64,000 nucleotides of DNA from Lachnospiraceae bacterium UBA7076 (GCA_002493625.1 DKZK01000020.1:67215-131214), one strand, 5' to 3'; positions 52,414 through 61,820 are shown, counted from the stretch's first letter. The notes: a model not told the origin generated them from the letters alone. Translations and numbers: made by a program.

Positions 52414-54448
52414 AAAGAATGCTGTACAATGTATAATTGCTCAACAATTCGCAAACTGTACTCGGCTGTTCAATGCCCAGATCTTGACATAGTTCATTAA
52501 TTTCATATATCATTCTGTCTAATGCCACATACAGAGCATTTACATATCCAGCCTCGTTTTTTACACACTGAATATACTCGTTCCATTTAGCATCATCTAA
52601 GTGCAACTCATTTTCAATATATTTTATTAACTGCTTCATTCTTGCCACTTTATTAGTAGCATCAATCTTAAAAAATCCTGAGGATAATACCTCCTCCAAA
52701 TTATTTCTATTCTGAATTATAAGTGTTCTTTTTTCCTCTAAAAATAAGGCAAGTTCTTTCATTTCACTTACAAAAACACTATTTCCAATCCATGTTTTAG
52801 GAATACTACCGCATTCCATGCATACTTTCACCAACTGTACATAGATGTCCAAATCATTTAATGCTAAAGCAGCCTTATCTTTTTCAGACACCTGAATTTG
52901 TTCCAAATCTTCTAATACAGTTTTAATATTGTATAAAACTCGCGCTAATTTATCCTTTATCTGATTTGATAAGTCATATGTAACATTTACGATAGTTGTT
53001 CCATTCCAAGGATTTTTATACCACATATCCCCCAACTTGCATTTTGCCTTATCAAAATCCACAACAAGCAGACCGAGCCGATTCACTTGATCTTTTGTCA
53101 TTTTTTCTACAGATTCAATTTCTAGTGGTAATTCGATTGTATCTTCCAATGCAGCCAATGCCCCATATACTTCATAAAGACTCATCTCCAAAGGCATCTT
53201 CTCTTCATGTATATCAGATACATATTTTGCCAAAAATTCTTTTAACGTATCCAGTTCTGTTAATTTTGCTGTTTCCTCAGCTTTAACCTTAATAGGTCTC
53301 AGTTCTAAACATTTCCCCAGTTCTTCCAGAACATCTTTCTTATTCGCTTTATAGCTGTGTAGTGCTAAACAAAAATCATCCAAATGAACTTCTGATAATC
53401 TTTTATGAACTACCTCCAAAGCGGCAGCTTTTTCTGATACAAATAAAATTCTTTTTCCATCCGCTAAGCCTTGTGCAATAATATTCGTTATTGTCTGGCT
53501 CTTACCAGTTCCCGGAGGTCCCTGCATTACAAAACTTATGCCCTTTTGAGATAATAAAATTGCATCCTGTTGGCTTGAATCTGCATTTACCACCTGATAA
53601 GTTTCCATTGCCGGTTTGCTATCATGATTGTAATTGTATAGCTCTTCTGGAATATCAGATAATGTATGCTTTTCCCCTGCAAAAGCACGAATTATTGGAT
53701 TATTTTTTACGTCTTCCTCATTGTTACACAAGTCCTTATACATATTAATCTTTAAAAAAGACACCAACCCAATACTATTCTCTCGAACAATTCGCCATCC
53801 TCTTCTATCAACTAGCTTTTCCATTTCATCCATAAATTCATTAATAGACTGTTCTTCTGGATCAAATGAAGGGAGTGTTATTCCATAATCTCTTTCAAAC
53901 AAATATGACAGTGTAGGATTAACAACTATATCCTCATCATATTTTTTTAGCACATATGGTGCATTTAATGACTCTAACATTAAAGAAACAGGTACCAAAA
54001 TAAGAGGAGATTTAATCCATGCAGAAGATACATCATTTTTTTCTCTCCATTCAACAAATCCAGATACCATATATAAAATATTTGTACCTTGTTCATCTAA
54101 AGCCAAATGCGACTTAGATCTCAATTGTTTTAACGTTTTTTGACGTTCCAAAATACTTCCTTCTGTTTTTATATCACCAATATTAACTGGTATTGGACAT
54201 GCCAAAGTTTCCAACAGAGAGAGTAAGGAATACGTTCTAATATCCGAATTCTTATCAATAGGACTCTGAAATGTTAACTCATCTTCATCGACTGCCAATC
54301 GCCTATATAATTTCTCAAATCCAGGTTCTACCAATTTCAATGTTGCTCTTTTGGTTTCCCGGTAATTTATCATTCGATTTCTTTTTCCCAAGTCCAGAAG
54401 CTGGTTTTGCCAATATTCAAACTTTTTATCTAAAAGTGCTTCACTCAT
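52388..54448 (-). CDS. DUF4011-type superfamily I helicase, truncated
   Basis: 686 residues. The N-terminal DUF4011 domain (KFEYWQNQLLDLGKRNRMINY, near 8-30) is followed by a helicase core start: QQDAILLSQKGISFVMQGP with PPGTGKSQTITNIIAQGL (Walker A, about 310) and ILFVSEKAAALEVV. Then a long helical insertion. The D-E-x-x box and motifs III-VI are missing, as the frame ends at 52388; families of this type usually reach well over 1000 residues. It starts 5 bases after the XRE gene, so the two are cotranscribed. Probably not an active helicase. Confidence 0.75.
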   Translation of the reverse strand: MSEALLDKKFEYWQNQLLDLGKRNRMINYRETKRATLKLVEPGFEKLYRRLAVDEDELTFQSPIDKNSDIRTYSLLSLLETLACPIPVNIGDIKTEGSILERQKTLKQLRSKSHLALDEQGTNILYMVSGFVEWREKNDVSSAWIKSPLILVPVSLMLESLNAPYVLKKYDEDIVVNPTLSYLFERDYGITLPSFDPEEQSINEFMDEMEKLVDRRGWRIVRENSIGLVSFLKINMYKDLCNNEEDVKNNPIIRAFAGEKHTLSDIPEELYNYNHDSKPAMETYQVVNADSSQQDAILLSQKGISFVMQGPPGTGKSQTITNIIAQGLADGKRILFVSEKAAALEVVHKRLSEVHLDDFCLALHSYKANKKDVLEELGKCLELRPIKVKAEETAKLTELDTLKEFLAKYVSDIHEEKMPLEMSLYEVYGALAALEDTIELPLEIESVEKMTKDQVNRLGLLVVDFDKAKCKLGDMWYKNPWNGTTIVNVTYDLSNQIKDKLARVLYNIKTVLEDLEQIQVSEKDKAALALNDLDIYVQLVKVCMECGSIPKTWIGNSVFVSEMKELALFLEEKRTLIIQNRNNLEEVLSSGFFKIDATNKVARMKQLIKYIENELHLDDAKWNEYIQCVKNEAGYVNALYVALDRMIYEINELCQDLGIEQPSTVCELLSNYTLYSILCAKYPVYH

Positions 54449-54453
54449 ATTAA

Positions 54454-54672
54454 TTATCTCCCGTCCTTGTTAATGTCTGCTATTTGAACAACATCCCCGA
54501 TATCACATTGTAGTACATCGCATATTTTTTCAATAACCGTTAAAGTCACAGGTTCATTATTTGTCATTTTTGCCATGGTTCCTTTACTAATCTGAGCCTT
54601 ATTACATAAGTCGCCCTTATTCATATTTTTATCAATTAATATTTTCCACAGATTATTATAAGAAATTGCCAT
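54454..54672 (-). CDS. Small XRE-family regulator
   Basis: 72 residues, little more than a Cro/CI helix-turn-helix (LIDKNMNKGDLCNKAQISKGTMAKMTNN, then VLQCDIGDVVQI). First gene of the helicase-AAA-PP2C operon and its likely repressor. A consensus promoter lies about 90 bases upstream. Confidence 0.82.
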   Translation of the reverse strand: MAISYNNLWKILIDKNMNKGDLCNKAQISKGTMAKMTNNEPVTLTVIEKICDVLQCDIGDVVQIADINKDGR

Positions 54673-54759
54673 GACATACCTCTTCTTTACTTTACTTGCT
54701 TTTCAATATATAACAAATCTTAGTTGTAAGTATATTCCCACTATAAACAATTGGTATTT

Positions 54760-54788
54760 ATTATATCATACATGGTCTATTTTTCCAA
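54760..54788 (-). promoter_or_regulatory. Promoter of the XRE-helicase-AAA operon
   Basis: On the minus strand TTGGAA (54788-54783), 17 bases, TATAAT (54765-54760). The imperfect palindrome TTGTTTATAGTGGGAATATA continuing to CTTACAA lies just downstream and could bind the XRE protein. Confidence 0.55.
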
Positions 54789-54964
54789 ACCAAAAGCACA
54801 TTTTTTTATACCTGAAAAATGTGTAGTGCAGATTCCCCACTAAGCTAATAATATCATGTATTACTTTTTTAGGTCGCCATTCTAGCGGCATTTTCTACTG
54901 TTGCAATTCTATTTTGGCTACATGTATCACAGTTATCTGTATTTACCTACTTTTTTTACAATAC

Positions 54965-55005
54965 AAAAACCGGTTATATCTTAAGATACCTCAAGATTAA
55001 CCAGC
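54965..55005 (-). terminator. Terminator after the DUF5677-like gene
   Basis: On the minus strand CTGGTTA (55004-54998) pairs with TAACCGG (54976-54970), followed by TTTTTG. The remaining bases from 54673 to 54964 hold the operon promoter above and no gene that I can see. Confidence 0.55.
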
Positions 55006-55019
55006 TTTACAAACATAAT

Positions 55020-55880
55020 TTATAGTAAAAAATCCTTTTTCACACTACCAATCTCTTCTGTCAATGATTTTTTCATATCCTTAAACATATTCTTCATATG
55101 CTTATTCAAGTCTTTGTTCTTTTCAGAAAAATCATATTGTGACAGATATTCCAACTGTTGATATAAAAATTTATTAGCATTAGTTACTAATTCATAACAT
55201 AGTTTCTCTTCTCTTTTATCTAAGAAATCCTCGCCATCTACTGTTACTATGCTCTCAAATGTTTTTGTGTAAACAAATAGGACCAAAATACGAACTAGAT
55301 ACTCGTCTTTCTTCCCACTTAACGTGAACATATTATTTTCATCCAAGTAACAATCAAGAATTGAAAAATTACAATGTGCATAATTGCACAGATACGCATA
55401 AAAATCCGAAAAATATCTTTTATCTTTTCCAAGCTTCATTTCTGATGGGTTTCGCTGAATATATTCAATCAATTCTTTAGTCTCTCTATATACTGCCATC
55501 TTATCTTGATAAATTACTTTTCTACGTGCGATTAATTGCGGTACAAATATAAAATCATTTAACAACTTATCTTCATACTTTTCATCAATATACCTGCTAG
55601 CAAGATACCCTTCAAACATTGTTCGTAATATTATAAAAACATCTTCTATATGTTCCATATCAAGTAGTGTTCTAATAGACTTCAGACTTTTTGTACTTTT
55701 TACAAATACAAAATATTGAAAATCACTAATATAATTTGCATCCGGTTCTCCGTTTATTGCCGCATTGTATGCTCCATATTGAAAACACGCATATTCAACA
55801 AATTTATGCCCTCGAAGTAAAAAACTATTAATTAATTTATCACACCTTTTCATCTCTTCCAGTCGTTGCTCCATTTTCAT
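55020..55880 (-). CDS. DUF5677-like helical protein
   Basis: 286 residues, all-helical and without signal peptide. SLKSIRTLLDMEHIEDVFIILRTMFEGYLASRYI resembles the core of DUF5677, seen in defence-related loci, where function is not known. The tail is Lys/Asp-rich. AAGGAG precedes the ATG region. It sits between the DUF1016 remnant and the XRE operon and has its own terminator. Confidence 0.6.
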   Translation of the reverse strand: MKMEQRLEEMKRCDKLINSFLLRGHKFVEYACFQYGAYNAAINGEPDANYISDFQYFVFVKSTKSLKSIRTLLDMEHIEDVFIILRTMFEGYLASRYIDEKYEDKLLNDFIFVPQLIARRKVIYQDKMAVYRETKELIEYIQRNPSEMKLGKDKRYFSDFYAYLCNYAHCNFSILDCYLDENNMFTLSGKKDEYLVRILVLFVYTKTFESIVTVDGEDFLDKREEKLCYELVTNANKFLYQQLEYLSQYDFSEKNKDLNKHMKNMFKDMKKSLTEEIGSVKKDFLL

Positions 55881-55983
55881 TCTCCTTCCTTCGTGATAAC
55901 ACGTTTTTTTTTATAGTTGAAATAGGCAGTCATTGTTTCATGACCGCCTATCTATTAATGGAATTTTTGAACAAAAAATCTCA

Positions 55984-56295
55984 TCACTGTTGAGAGTTTC
56001 TTAATTCTTCCTCAATATGATACAATTCATCAAGTTTCTTTTGCAGAACTTTTTTATCAATTAATTTCGTTTTATATTTTGCAATCATTGCTTGTGATAA
56101 GCTTCTGCTCAAAGAATATTCTACAACATCCGTATCTGCATTTTTGCATAAAATCATTCCAACACTTGGATTTTCATGGGGTTTCTTCACCTCTCTATCC
56201 AATGCCTCTAAATATAAATCCATTTTCCCTAAATATTCCGGTTTGAAATCATCAATTTTCAAATCAATTGCTACAAGGCATCGCGCAGAGCTCAA
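55984..56295 (-). pseudogene. C-terminal remnant of a DUF1016 (YhcG-type) PDDEXK nuclease
   Basis: About 100 residues. LVAIDLKIDDFKPEYLGKMD, then NPSVGMILCKNADTDVVEY, are the conserved second half of the DUF1016 nuclease domain. The apparent start is a TTG without ribosome site, and the reading frame emerges from the last codons of the GH43 gene. So the N-terminal two thirds were lost at a junction at the GH43 stop codon. Not expected to be functional. Confidence 0.75.
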
Positions 56296-57938
56296 CCAAA
56301 AGCCACTGTCAAAAGCTGTACCTTCTTATTTCCCTTGTATGTGAGAAAAAGTCCATGTACCCCATCAGGCACATTTACGATACCCTCAAATACCATCCAC
56401 TCCTCACAATCCGAAAGCTCAATCTTCCCCACAACCGGTCCATCCTCCGTAAGCCTCACCTCAAAAAATAATTTATCTCCCGATATATTATCTTCCAACG
56501 TATCATTTTCCGCATCCGGCTTTTTTTCCGTGTGTCCTGAGCCTGACCTTTCATCCACACGCACAGGACCTTCATATAAAACCCTGTTTTGGTCGCTTTC
56601 AACTCTTGCTGTAAGCTTAATGAACGTTACGCCCTCAAAGGCAAAATACTTATATCCAATCAGAGTATTATTTTCAATCTCTGCAATAAATCTGTCCTCA
56701 CCCTTATGAGATACATTTGGAAACGCATCCCTGTAAATGCTGTTGCAGCCGTGAGGCATATGACCGTTTGTGACAATACATGCAATTACTGCCGGATATT
56801 CATATCCCGTTCTTGCAATCAACGGTCCGTCGTTTAATCCGCAGCTTGTAAGCTCAACCTGTTTTATGCTTCCGTCACGGTGAATACAAATCTTTTCCGC
56901 GCATGCCTGCCTTGAATAATCGGACTTGTGGGTAAGCCTGTGATAGAACACATACCACTGATTATTGATTTCAATAATGCTTCCATGTGTTGTTCCCGTC
57001 ATATTGTGCTTAACGGTTCTGCCCTCGTAGCCGATATCTCCATTTGAAACAATTGTCCCACCGAAGGTAAAATCTCTGTCAGGATAATCACTTACTGCGT
57101 AACAAAGCTCATGGTTCTGGAAGGAGGAATACACAAAATAATACTTATCCCTCACCTTGCGCATGGAAGACCCTTCAAAAAACGGATGTGCCTCAAAGCC
57201 CGTATTTTTTACCCTGTAAGGAATTATGTGCTTAGGAGGCTCCTTCACGGTAAGCATATCGTCACAAAGCACAAGGCAGGCAGCGCCCATAATACTGTCG
57301 CAGGCTCCCTTTTTACCGTTTAAACAGCTTTCTTCCTCCTGTCTGTAGGCTAAAATTTCCTTCTTTGTCCTGCCAAACATTTCCATTTCCTGTAAAACAT
57401 AATCCGGATTTTGTTCAAAATCCTCTCTCTCCTCAAAATCATATTGGGTTCCATAGTATAACCGGATAACGCCATTGTCATTTATGACGGCAGGGTCAAA
57501 GCATACATATTTTTTCATGGGCGTGCCGTCCGGATTTTGAACAGTTCCCAGAAATTGAAACTCTCCGCAGGGACTGTCGCATACCGCTACCTGAATGGTG
57601 CCTGTATAGCCGCCCACCCCGTAATCACCGGACATACAATAATAAAGGTAGTATCTGCCATCATTTCCCCGCACCACATCAGGGGCATACATATATTTCT
57701 TGGCGGGATATTCAGGGTCATTACATGCCTTGTAAATAACGCCCTCATATCTCCAGTCTGTCAAGTCGTGGACAGGGGCAGAATACGTCACATAATCCTC
57801 CATGCAAAATGTGTAGCCCCCCTCCCTGTCATGGGAGCCGTACAGATAAACCCTTCCGTCAAAAATGTGGGGTTCTCCGTCAGGAATATACTCGTCAATT
57901 GGCAAAAATGGGTTGTATGCCTGTCTTTTTTCGTTCAT
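56292..57938 (-). CDS. Glycoside hydrolase family 43 protein (arabinofuranosidase/xylosidase type)
   Basis: About 548 residues from ATG 57938 (GGAGGAG just upstream). The five-blade propeller covers 1-330: NPFLPIDEYIPDGEPHIF (base Asp), MYAPDVVRGNDGRYYLYY (middle Asp) and GFEAHPFFEGSSMRKV (acid Glu). The C-terminal part is CBM-like. No signal peptide, so it acts on imported oligosaccharides. Such enzymes cut arabinose or xylose side groups. Its stop codon coincides with a deletion junction, but the protein looks complete. Confidence 0.88.
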   Translation of the reverse strand: MNEKRQAYNPFLPIDEYIPDGEPHIFDGRVYLYGSHDREGGYTFCMEDYVTYSAPVHDLTDWRYEGVIYKACNDPEYPAKKYMYAPDVVRGNDGRYYLYYCMSGDYGVGGYTGTIQVAVCDSPCGEFQFLGTVQNPDGTPMKKYVCFDPAVINDNGVIRLYYGTQYDFEEREDFEQNPDYVLQEMEMFGRTKKEILAYRQEEESCLNGKKGACDSIMGAACLVLCDDMLTVKEPPKHIIPYRVKNTGFEAHPFFEGSSMRKVRDKYYFVYSSFQNHELCYAVSDYPDRDFTFGGTIVSNGDIGYEGRTVKHNMTGTTHGSIIEINNQWYVFYHRLTHKSDYSRQACAEKICIHRDGSIKQVELTSCGLNDGPLIARTGYEYPAVIACIVTNGHMPHGCNSIYRDAFPNVSHKGEDRFIAEIENNTLIGYKYFAFEGVTFIKLTARVESDQNRVLYEGPVRVDERSGSGHTEKKPDAENDTLEDNISGDKLFFEVRLTEDGPVVGKIELSDCEEWMVFEGIVNVPDGVHGLFLTYKGNKKVQLLTVAFG

Positions 57939-57987
57939 AAAGCGCTCCTCCAAGCTTATAATTTAGACATTTGCGGAACTAAGTTTT

Positions 57988-58464
57988 TCATATCGGCAGT
58001 TCCATCTCATCCTTCATTTTTAGAAAGCCGTATTTTTCATACAAGGGACGTCCCATGTCGGTTGCTTCCAGAGAAATTGCCGTTATCCCCCTGCTTTTTG
58101 CATCTTCTACAAGCAAATTCAGGGTTTTTAATGCGATGCCCTTTCTTCTGTACTCAGGCTTTGTATACATATTCATTATGTAAGCTTTATTTCCGCTTGG
58201 GTTATGATATGTAGGCATAACCTGAAAATAGCTGACCCCTCCGGCTCCGACAAAGCAATTTTCATTTCCTATAGAGTCAAAAACAAGATATGCGATGTGT
58301 GTATTATTACAAAGTGCTTTTTCATAATATATGCGGGACTGCTTTTCCACCTCGCTCATGTCAGCATCATCAGACAGCCTGTTTGCCGCCCGAAGAACCT
58401 CTATTCTTGTTTTTGTAAGCATGTCTATATCTTCAATGGTTGCTCTTTTGTATGTAAAAGACAC
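57988..58464 (-). CDS. GNAT-family N-acetyltransferase
   Basis: 158 residues from GTG 58464, chosen because GGAGGA lies 8 bases upstream. The acetyl-CoA loop is MYTKPEYRRKGIALKTLNLLVEDAKSRG, followed by ISLEATDMGRPLYEKYGF, the typical GNAT motifs A and B. The substrate is unknown. It lies directly upstream of the GH43 gene on the same strand. Confidence 0.85.
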   Translation of the reverse strand: MSFTYKRATIEDIDMLTKTRIEVLRAANRLSDDADMSEVEKQSRIYYEKALCNNTHIAYLVFDSIGNENCFVGAGGVSYFQVMPTYHNPSGNKAYIMNMYTKPEYRRKGIALKTLNLLVEDAKSRGITAISLEATDMGRPLYEKYGFLKMKDEMELPI

Positions 58465-58551
58465 TATGTGTTCCTCCAAAAATTAATGAATGAATTTATT
58501 TAAAATACCATATACAACATTACATTCCATGTGGAAATTTTCATAATATTC

Positions 58552-58968
58552 CTACCTCTGTGGTTTCAATATTACTTTAACAGGAGCGGCTTCCCCTCTT
58601 TTAAAAAGCCCTGCCACTGAATGATTCTGATATTTTTTTCTGATTTTCTCATCAGCGGGCCTGCCCTTGAATATAATTCTGCCAGCGTCAACCGCTTCAT
58701 TGTAGGGAATGGTTTCCCGTACCTCATTTTCGGCCGGAAGCCATTTATCTATCTGATATACTTCTTTCACAATCCCATAAACAACGGCTAAAGCATAGTC
58801 TGCCTTCTCTACACTGGCAATCTTTCTCTTCCAGCAGCCCCGTGTTGCGTCATACAGCTCGGTTTCACTCATACCCTCGCGATACGACTTGTTGATTTTG
58901 ATAATTACAATATTATCCCTAATGTCTTCCAGCATAAGCTCCCGTGACATATTTCTGCTGTGTGTCAT
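58552..58968 (-). CDS. Hypothetical protein, 138 aa
   Basis: A basic, soluble protein. The stretch SETELYDATRGCWKRKIASVEKADYALAVVYGIVKEVYQIDKW has the look of a domain found in various uncharacterised bacterial proteins, and the N-terminus (IRDNIVIIKINKSY) is a beta strand pair. I cannot name the function. AGGGG lies upstream of the ATG. Confidence 0.55.
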   Translation of the reverse strand: MTHSRNMSRELMLEDIRDNIVIIKINKSYREGMSETELYDATRGCWKRKIASVEKADYALAVVYGIVKEVYQIDKWLPAENEVRETIPYNEAVDAGRIIFKGRPADEKIRKKYQNHSVAGLFKRGEAAPVKVILKPQR

Positions 58969-59171
58969 TTTCTATCCCCTTTGCGTTTTATATATTCTTT
59001 ACACATTTTTTCTATACAACATTGATACAACATTGTCAAGTGATGAGTTTGAACAGTTTCCGCTGGTTCCATTTCATTATTTTTACAAAGCCGTATTTTT
59101 CTACCTCTGTTTCCTTACAAAAAAAGGACTATCACTCTGCGGCAATAATCCTTCTATTCTATTTGATTTTA

Positions 59172-59576
59172 CTATACCGTTATCACGCAGGATTCATTAT
59201 AAAACCGAAGCTTGGAATCATGTGTAACAAACTTCATTTCATCTGCTTTTGCTTGGGCAATCATAATCCGGTCAAATGGATCATTATGCACCTGATGATC
59301 ACCATAAAAAACAAGTGTTTCCAATACTGCTATATGTCTATCTGTAATCGGCATCATCTGATACCCCATTTTTCTGCACAATTCCGACAATTTAGAACCA
59401 CTGAGTCGTATTCTATCCGGTTTTGACATATATTTTATTGTTGTTTCCCACACAGATGCAGAACTGTAATAAATATCATTACTAGCATCCATAATCAAAA
59501 GCTTTGCCTGCTCAGACAATTTCGGGTTATCATCCAATGCCCACAAAACAATGTGCGTATCTAATAACAACTTCAT
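59172..59576 (-). CDS. vapC: PIN-domain toxin (VapC-like)
   Basis: 134 residues, full PIN domain. MKLLLDTHIVLWAL gives the first Asp, SSASVWETTIKY the Glu, HNDPFDRIMIAQA the next Asp pair and FVTHDSKLRFY the last. These residues bind Mg2+ or Mn2+ and cut RNA. It overlaps the antitoxin gene by 4 bases (ATGA), the usual translational coupling. The type is that of the Bacteroidetes/Firmicutes VapC with a small acidic partner. Confidence 0.9.
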   Translation of the reverse strand: MKLLLDTHIVLWALDDNPKLSEQAKLLIMDASNDIYYSSASVWETTIKYMSKPDRIRLSGSKLSELCRKMGYQMMPITDRHIAVLETLVFYGDHQVHNDPFDRIMIAQAKADEMKFVTHDSKLRFYNESCVITV

Positions 59577-59806
59577 CCCATCACCCCAAACATTTTAGCA
59601 ATTTCAGGGTTCATCTCATCAAAATCGTAATCGTCATCATACAAATTCTGCCCTCTGGCAATCCCTATTCTTTTTGTGATTACCATATCCTTTTTTTCTT
59701 CGACTTCAGGCTGCATAAATCGATCTATCATTTCCAATAAAAATTGTAGATTTTCCTCTGAAAGCGTGCTGATTTTCTGAACAACCTGCTCCTGTAATAT
59801 TGACAT
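59573..59806 (-). CDS. Antitoxin of the PIN-domain pair
   Basis: 77 residues, acidic. The first half is helical (QVVQKISTLSEENLQFLLEMIDRFM), and the second half is disordered with DDDYDFDEMNPEIAKMFGV, which probably wraps the toxin. It overlaps vapC by 4 bases and comes first in the operon, as antitoxins do. DUF2281-like antitoxins have a similar shape. Ribosome site AGGAAGG. Confidence 0.8.
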   Translation of the reverse strand: MSILQEQVVQKISTLSEENLQFLLEMIDRFMQPEVEEKKDMVITKRIGIARGQNLYDDDYDFDEMNPEIAKMFGVMG

Positions 59807-59907
59807 AGAAACACCGCCTTCCTTTCAAAAATTAACTGCTACGGCTGTTTGTATAGACATATTATACACACATACAGCAAACTATACAATTGTAAATTCA
59901 GAATTTA

Positions 59908-60123
59908 TTACGCCGGTGTCGTCATCTCTATATGATTACCCTTCGAATCCACAAATTCAACAACCCAGTTATTGCTGATTTTTGTCAGTGGAAAGCATAT
60001 TTCTTTACCCTCAAGTTTTAAGTTAAGAGTTTCCATATTATTTACACTGATACCGGGCAAAAAATTGTTTCCAAAAATGTACCCAAAATTTATGATAACA
60101 CATTCTTTGGTATTTATCATCAA
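59908..60123 (-). CDS. Small hypothetical protein, possible remnant
   Basis: 71 residues. The middle (METLNLKLEGKEICFPLTKISNNWVVEFVD) looks like a small beta domain; the first 25 residues look random. No clear ribosome site. It may be the end of a lost gene, lying between a toxin locus and a reductase remnant. Confidence 0.3.
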   Translation of the reverse strand: MMINTKECVIINFGYIFGNNFLPGISVNNMETLNLKLEGKEICFPLTKISNNWVVEFVDSKGNHIEMTTPA

Positions 60124-60152
60124 GAATTATCGGACCAGTCCTGTCAGCATTT

Positions 60153-60266
60153 CTACCGTGGCAATAGGTCAATAAAACGGTTCGGATAAAAATCTGATAC
60201 ACCGATAGCGCGAAGCCGGCCCTTCTTGTATGCTTCCTCCATCCTTTTTCGTTCAGTACATTTCTT
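60153..60266 (-). pseudogene. Aldo/keto reductase remnant
   Basis: An open stretch of 37 codons reads RMEEAYKKGRLRAIGVSDF then YPNRFIDL before a stop. E-x-x-Y-K-x-G-x-x-R-A-I-G-V-S-N/D-F-Y is the central motif of aldo/keto reductases. Nothing else of the gene remains. The rest of 60124-60353 shows no gene. Confidence 0.7.
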
Positions 60267-60353
60267 TTATTAAAGAGACAATCTTTGGGCTATCCCCTTA
60301 GGAGCCACCGGTTTCCCACTTGAGAGCCATCCGGAAATGATGTATCTGTCTTT

Positions 60354-61031
60354 TCATCTCCCACTCTCCTTCTTTTTGAATAACCGCAGCAATTTCCCTA
60401 AATAATGTGAACTGAAAATGCATATTCCAACCAAAGACAGGTATTCCAGATAAAATAATATTTTAGATTCCTCATAATCCAGAAACACAAATTCACTTCT
60501 CAAAAAAAGATAACTGGCAAAATCCCTTTTTACAAATACCCATCCCCCATATAATGCTACAATCAGCCCTGAAAGAAACAGGAGTATTTTGCGGATGCGG
60601 GAATCGGACCTTCTTTTTCCTTTCAGACTGCCGAGAACCATATTCCAGTGCAGACCCAGATGCAGACCCATCAGTAAAAATCCCCAATAGGAACCCAGAA
60701 TATGCAGGCGTCTCGCCAATGCCAGTCCGCTTTCAATCGGAAGGAATGCAAAGACATGTCTTGACAGAATAACACTGCTGTATACCAAAGCGCACATGGA
60801 TAAAAATGTCAGCACATCAATAATGACCTGAAACAAACGAAAAGCCGTGTATTTTCCTCGGAACAGATTTTTATACCAGTTAAAATTAAGGATGTGGTGG
60901 GCAGCAAACAAAACAAAAATTCCCGCTCCCACCCATTCATGGGCTTTTTGTCCCCAAAACTGATATCCCATCAGAAAAAGCAGGGCAGCCGTCATCAGTA
61001 CATCAACGGCTTTTTTCAATTTTCCTTTCAT
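60354..61031 (-). CDS. DUF4405 membrane protein (cytochrome b-like)
   Basis: 225 residues with about five to six membrane helices. His residues at KAHEWVGAGIF, FAAHHILNF and ARRLHILGSYWGFLLMGLHLGLH are spaced like haem ligands in cytochrome b561-type proteins. DUF4405 is the family I associate with this. It is the last gene of the TetR-controlled redox operon, 19 bases after the cupin fusion. It could carry electrons across the membrane. Confidence 0.75.
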   Translation of the reverse strand: MKGKLKKAVDVLMTAALLFLMGYQFWGQKAHEWVGAGIFVLFAAHHILNFNWYKNLFRGKYTAFRLFQVIIDVLTFLSMCALVYSSVILSRHVFAFLPIESGLALARRLHILGSYWGFLLMGLHLGLHWNMVLGSLKGKRRSDSRIRKILLFLSGLIVALYGGWVFVKRDFASYLFLRSEFVFLDYEESKILFYLEYLSLVGICIFSSHYLGKLLRLFKKKESGR

Positions 61032-61050
61032 ATTGCACCCACCGACCCTT

Positions 61051-61803
61051 CTACTTCAGACTGCCATAGGCAGCATCATCCACTGCTTCCAGCCATTCAT
61101 TGGAGCCGTCTGTTCCGGGAACCTCTATCGCCAGATGGGAAAACCAGCTATCCGGCGCAGCCCCATGCCAATGCTTAACCCCCGTTGGAATATTGACTAC
61201 ATCTCCGGGGTTAAGCTCCTGCGCTTCCTTGCCCCATTCCTGATAATAGCCGCGTCCGCCTACGCAGACCAGAATCTGACCGCCACCGGAAGACGCATGA
61301 TGAATATGCCAGTTATTCCGGCAACCGGGCTCAAAGGTGACATTGAAAATCCCCACCTGCTCCGTGGAAAGCGGAGCAAGGTAACTCTGTCCAATAAAAT
61401 ACTGTGCAAAGCCGTCATTCGGCGCTCCAATCGGAAACAACATATTCCTCTCATGTGTTTCCCTTGCGCTCCCTGCCGATGTTTCTTCCGTCCAGACCTC
61501 CTTCGCCATCTTAAAAGCCGCCCACGCCTTCGGCCATCCTGCGTAAAATGCCGCATGGGTCAAAATTTCAGCAATTTCCTCTTTTGTAATTCCATTGTTT
61601 TTTGCACTCATCAGATGATATTGAAATGAGGAATCCACCAGTCCCTGTGCCATTAGTGATACTACCGTCACAAGGGAGCGGTCTCTTAAAGAGAGCTTTT
61701 CCTCCCTGCTCCATACCTCGCCAAACAATATATCATCGTTCAGCTGTGCAAATTTAGGGGCAAATGCCCCAAGCTGATTCCTTCCTGCCGTCTGTTTTAC
61801 CAT
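61051..61803 (-). CDS. Carboxymuconolactone decarboxylase-cupin fusion
   Basis: 250 residues from ATG 61803 (GGAGG 8 bases upstream). The first half is an AhpD/CMD-like helical domain (LSLRDRSLVTVVSLMAQG, EILTHAAFYAGWPKAW) without the C-x-x-C of AhpD. The second is a cupin with WHIHHASSGGGQILVCVGG and PGDVVNIPTGVKHWHGA, a three-His-one-Gln/Glu metal site. Family members are linked to stress and quinone or lactone chemistry. It is part of the redox operon. Confidence 0.88.
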   Translation of the reverse strand: MVKQTAGRNQLGAFAPKFAQLNDDILFGEVWSREEKLSLRDRSLVTVVSLMAQGLVDSSFQYHLMSAKNNGITKEEIAEILTHAAFYAGWPKAWAAFKMAKEVWTEETSAGSARETHERNMLFPIGAPNDGFAQYFIGQSYLAPLSTEQVGIFNVTFEPGCRNNWHIHHASSGGGQILVCVGGRGYYQEWGKEAQELNPGDVVNIPTGVKHWHGAAPDSWFSHLAIEVPGTDGSNEWLEAVDDAAYGSLK

Positions 61804-61820
61804 AATCTTTTCCTCCAAAA

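Noticed and set aside
60267..60353. More of the aldo/keto reductase gene upstream of the remnant
   Set aside because: Stops appear at once in the frame and no family motif can be read.
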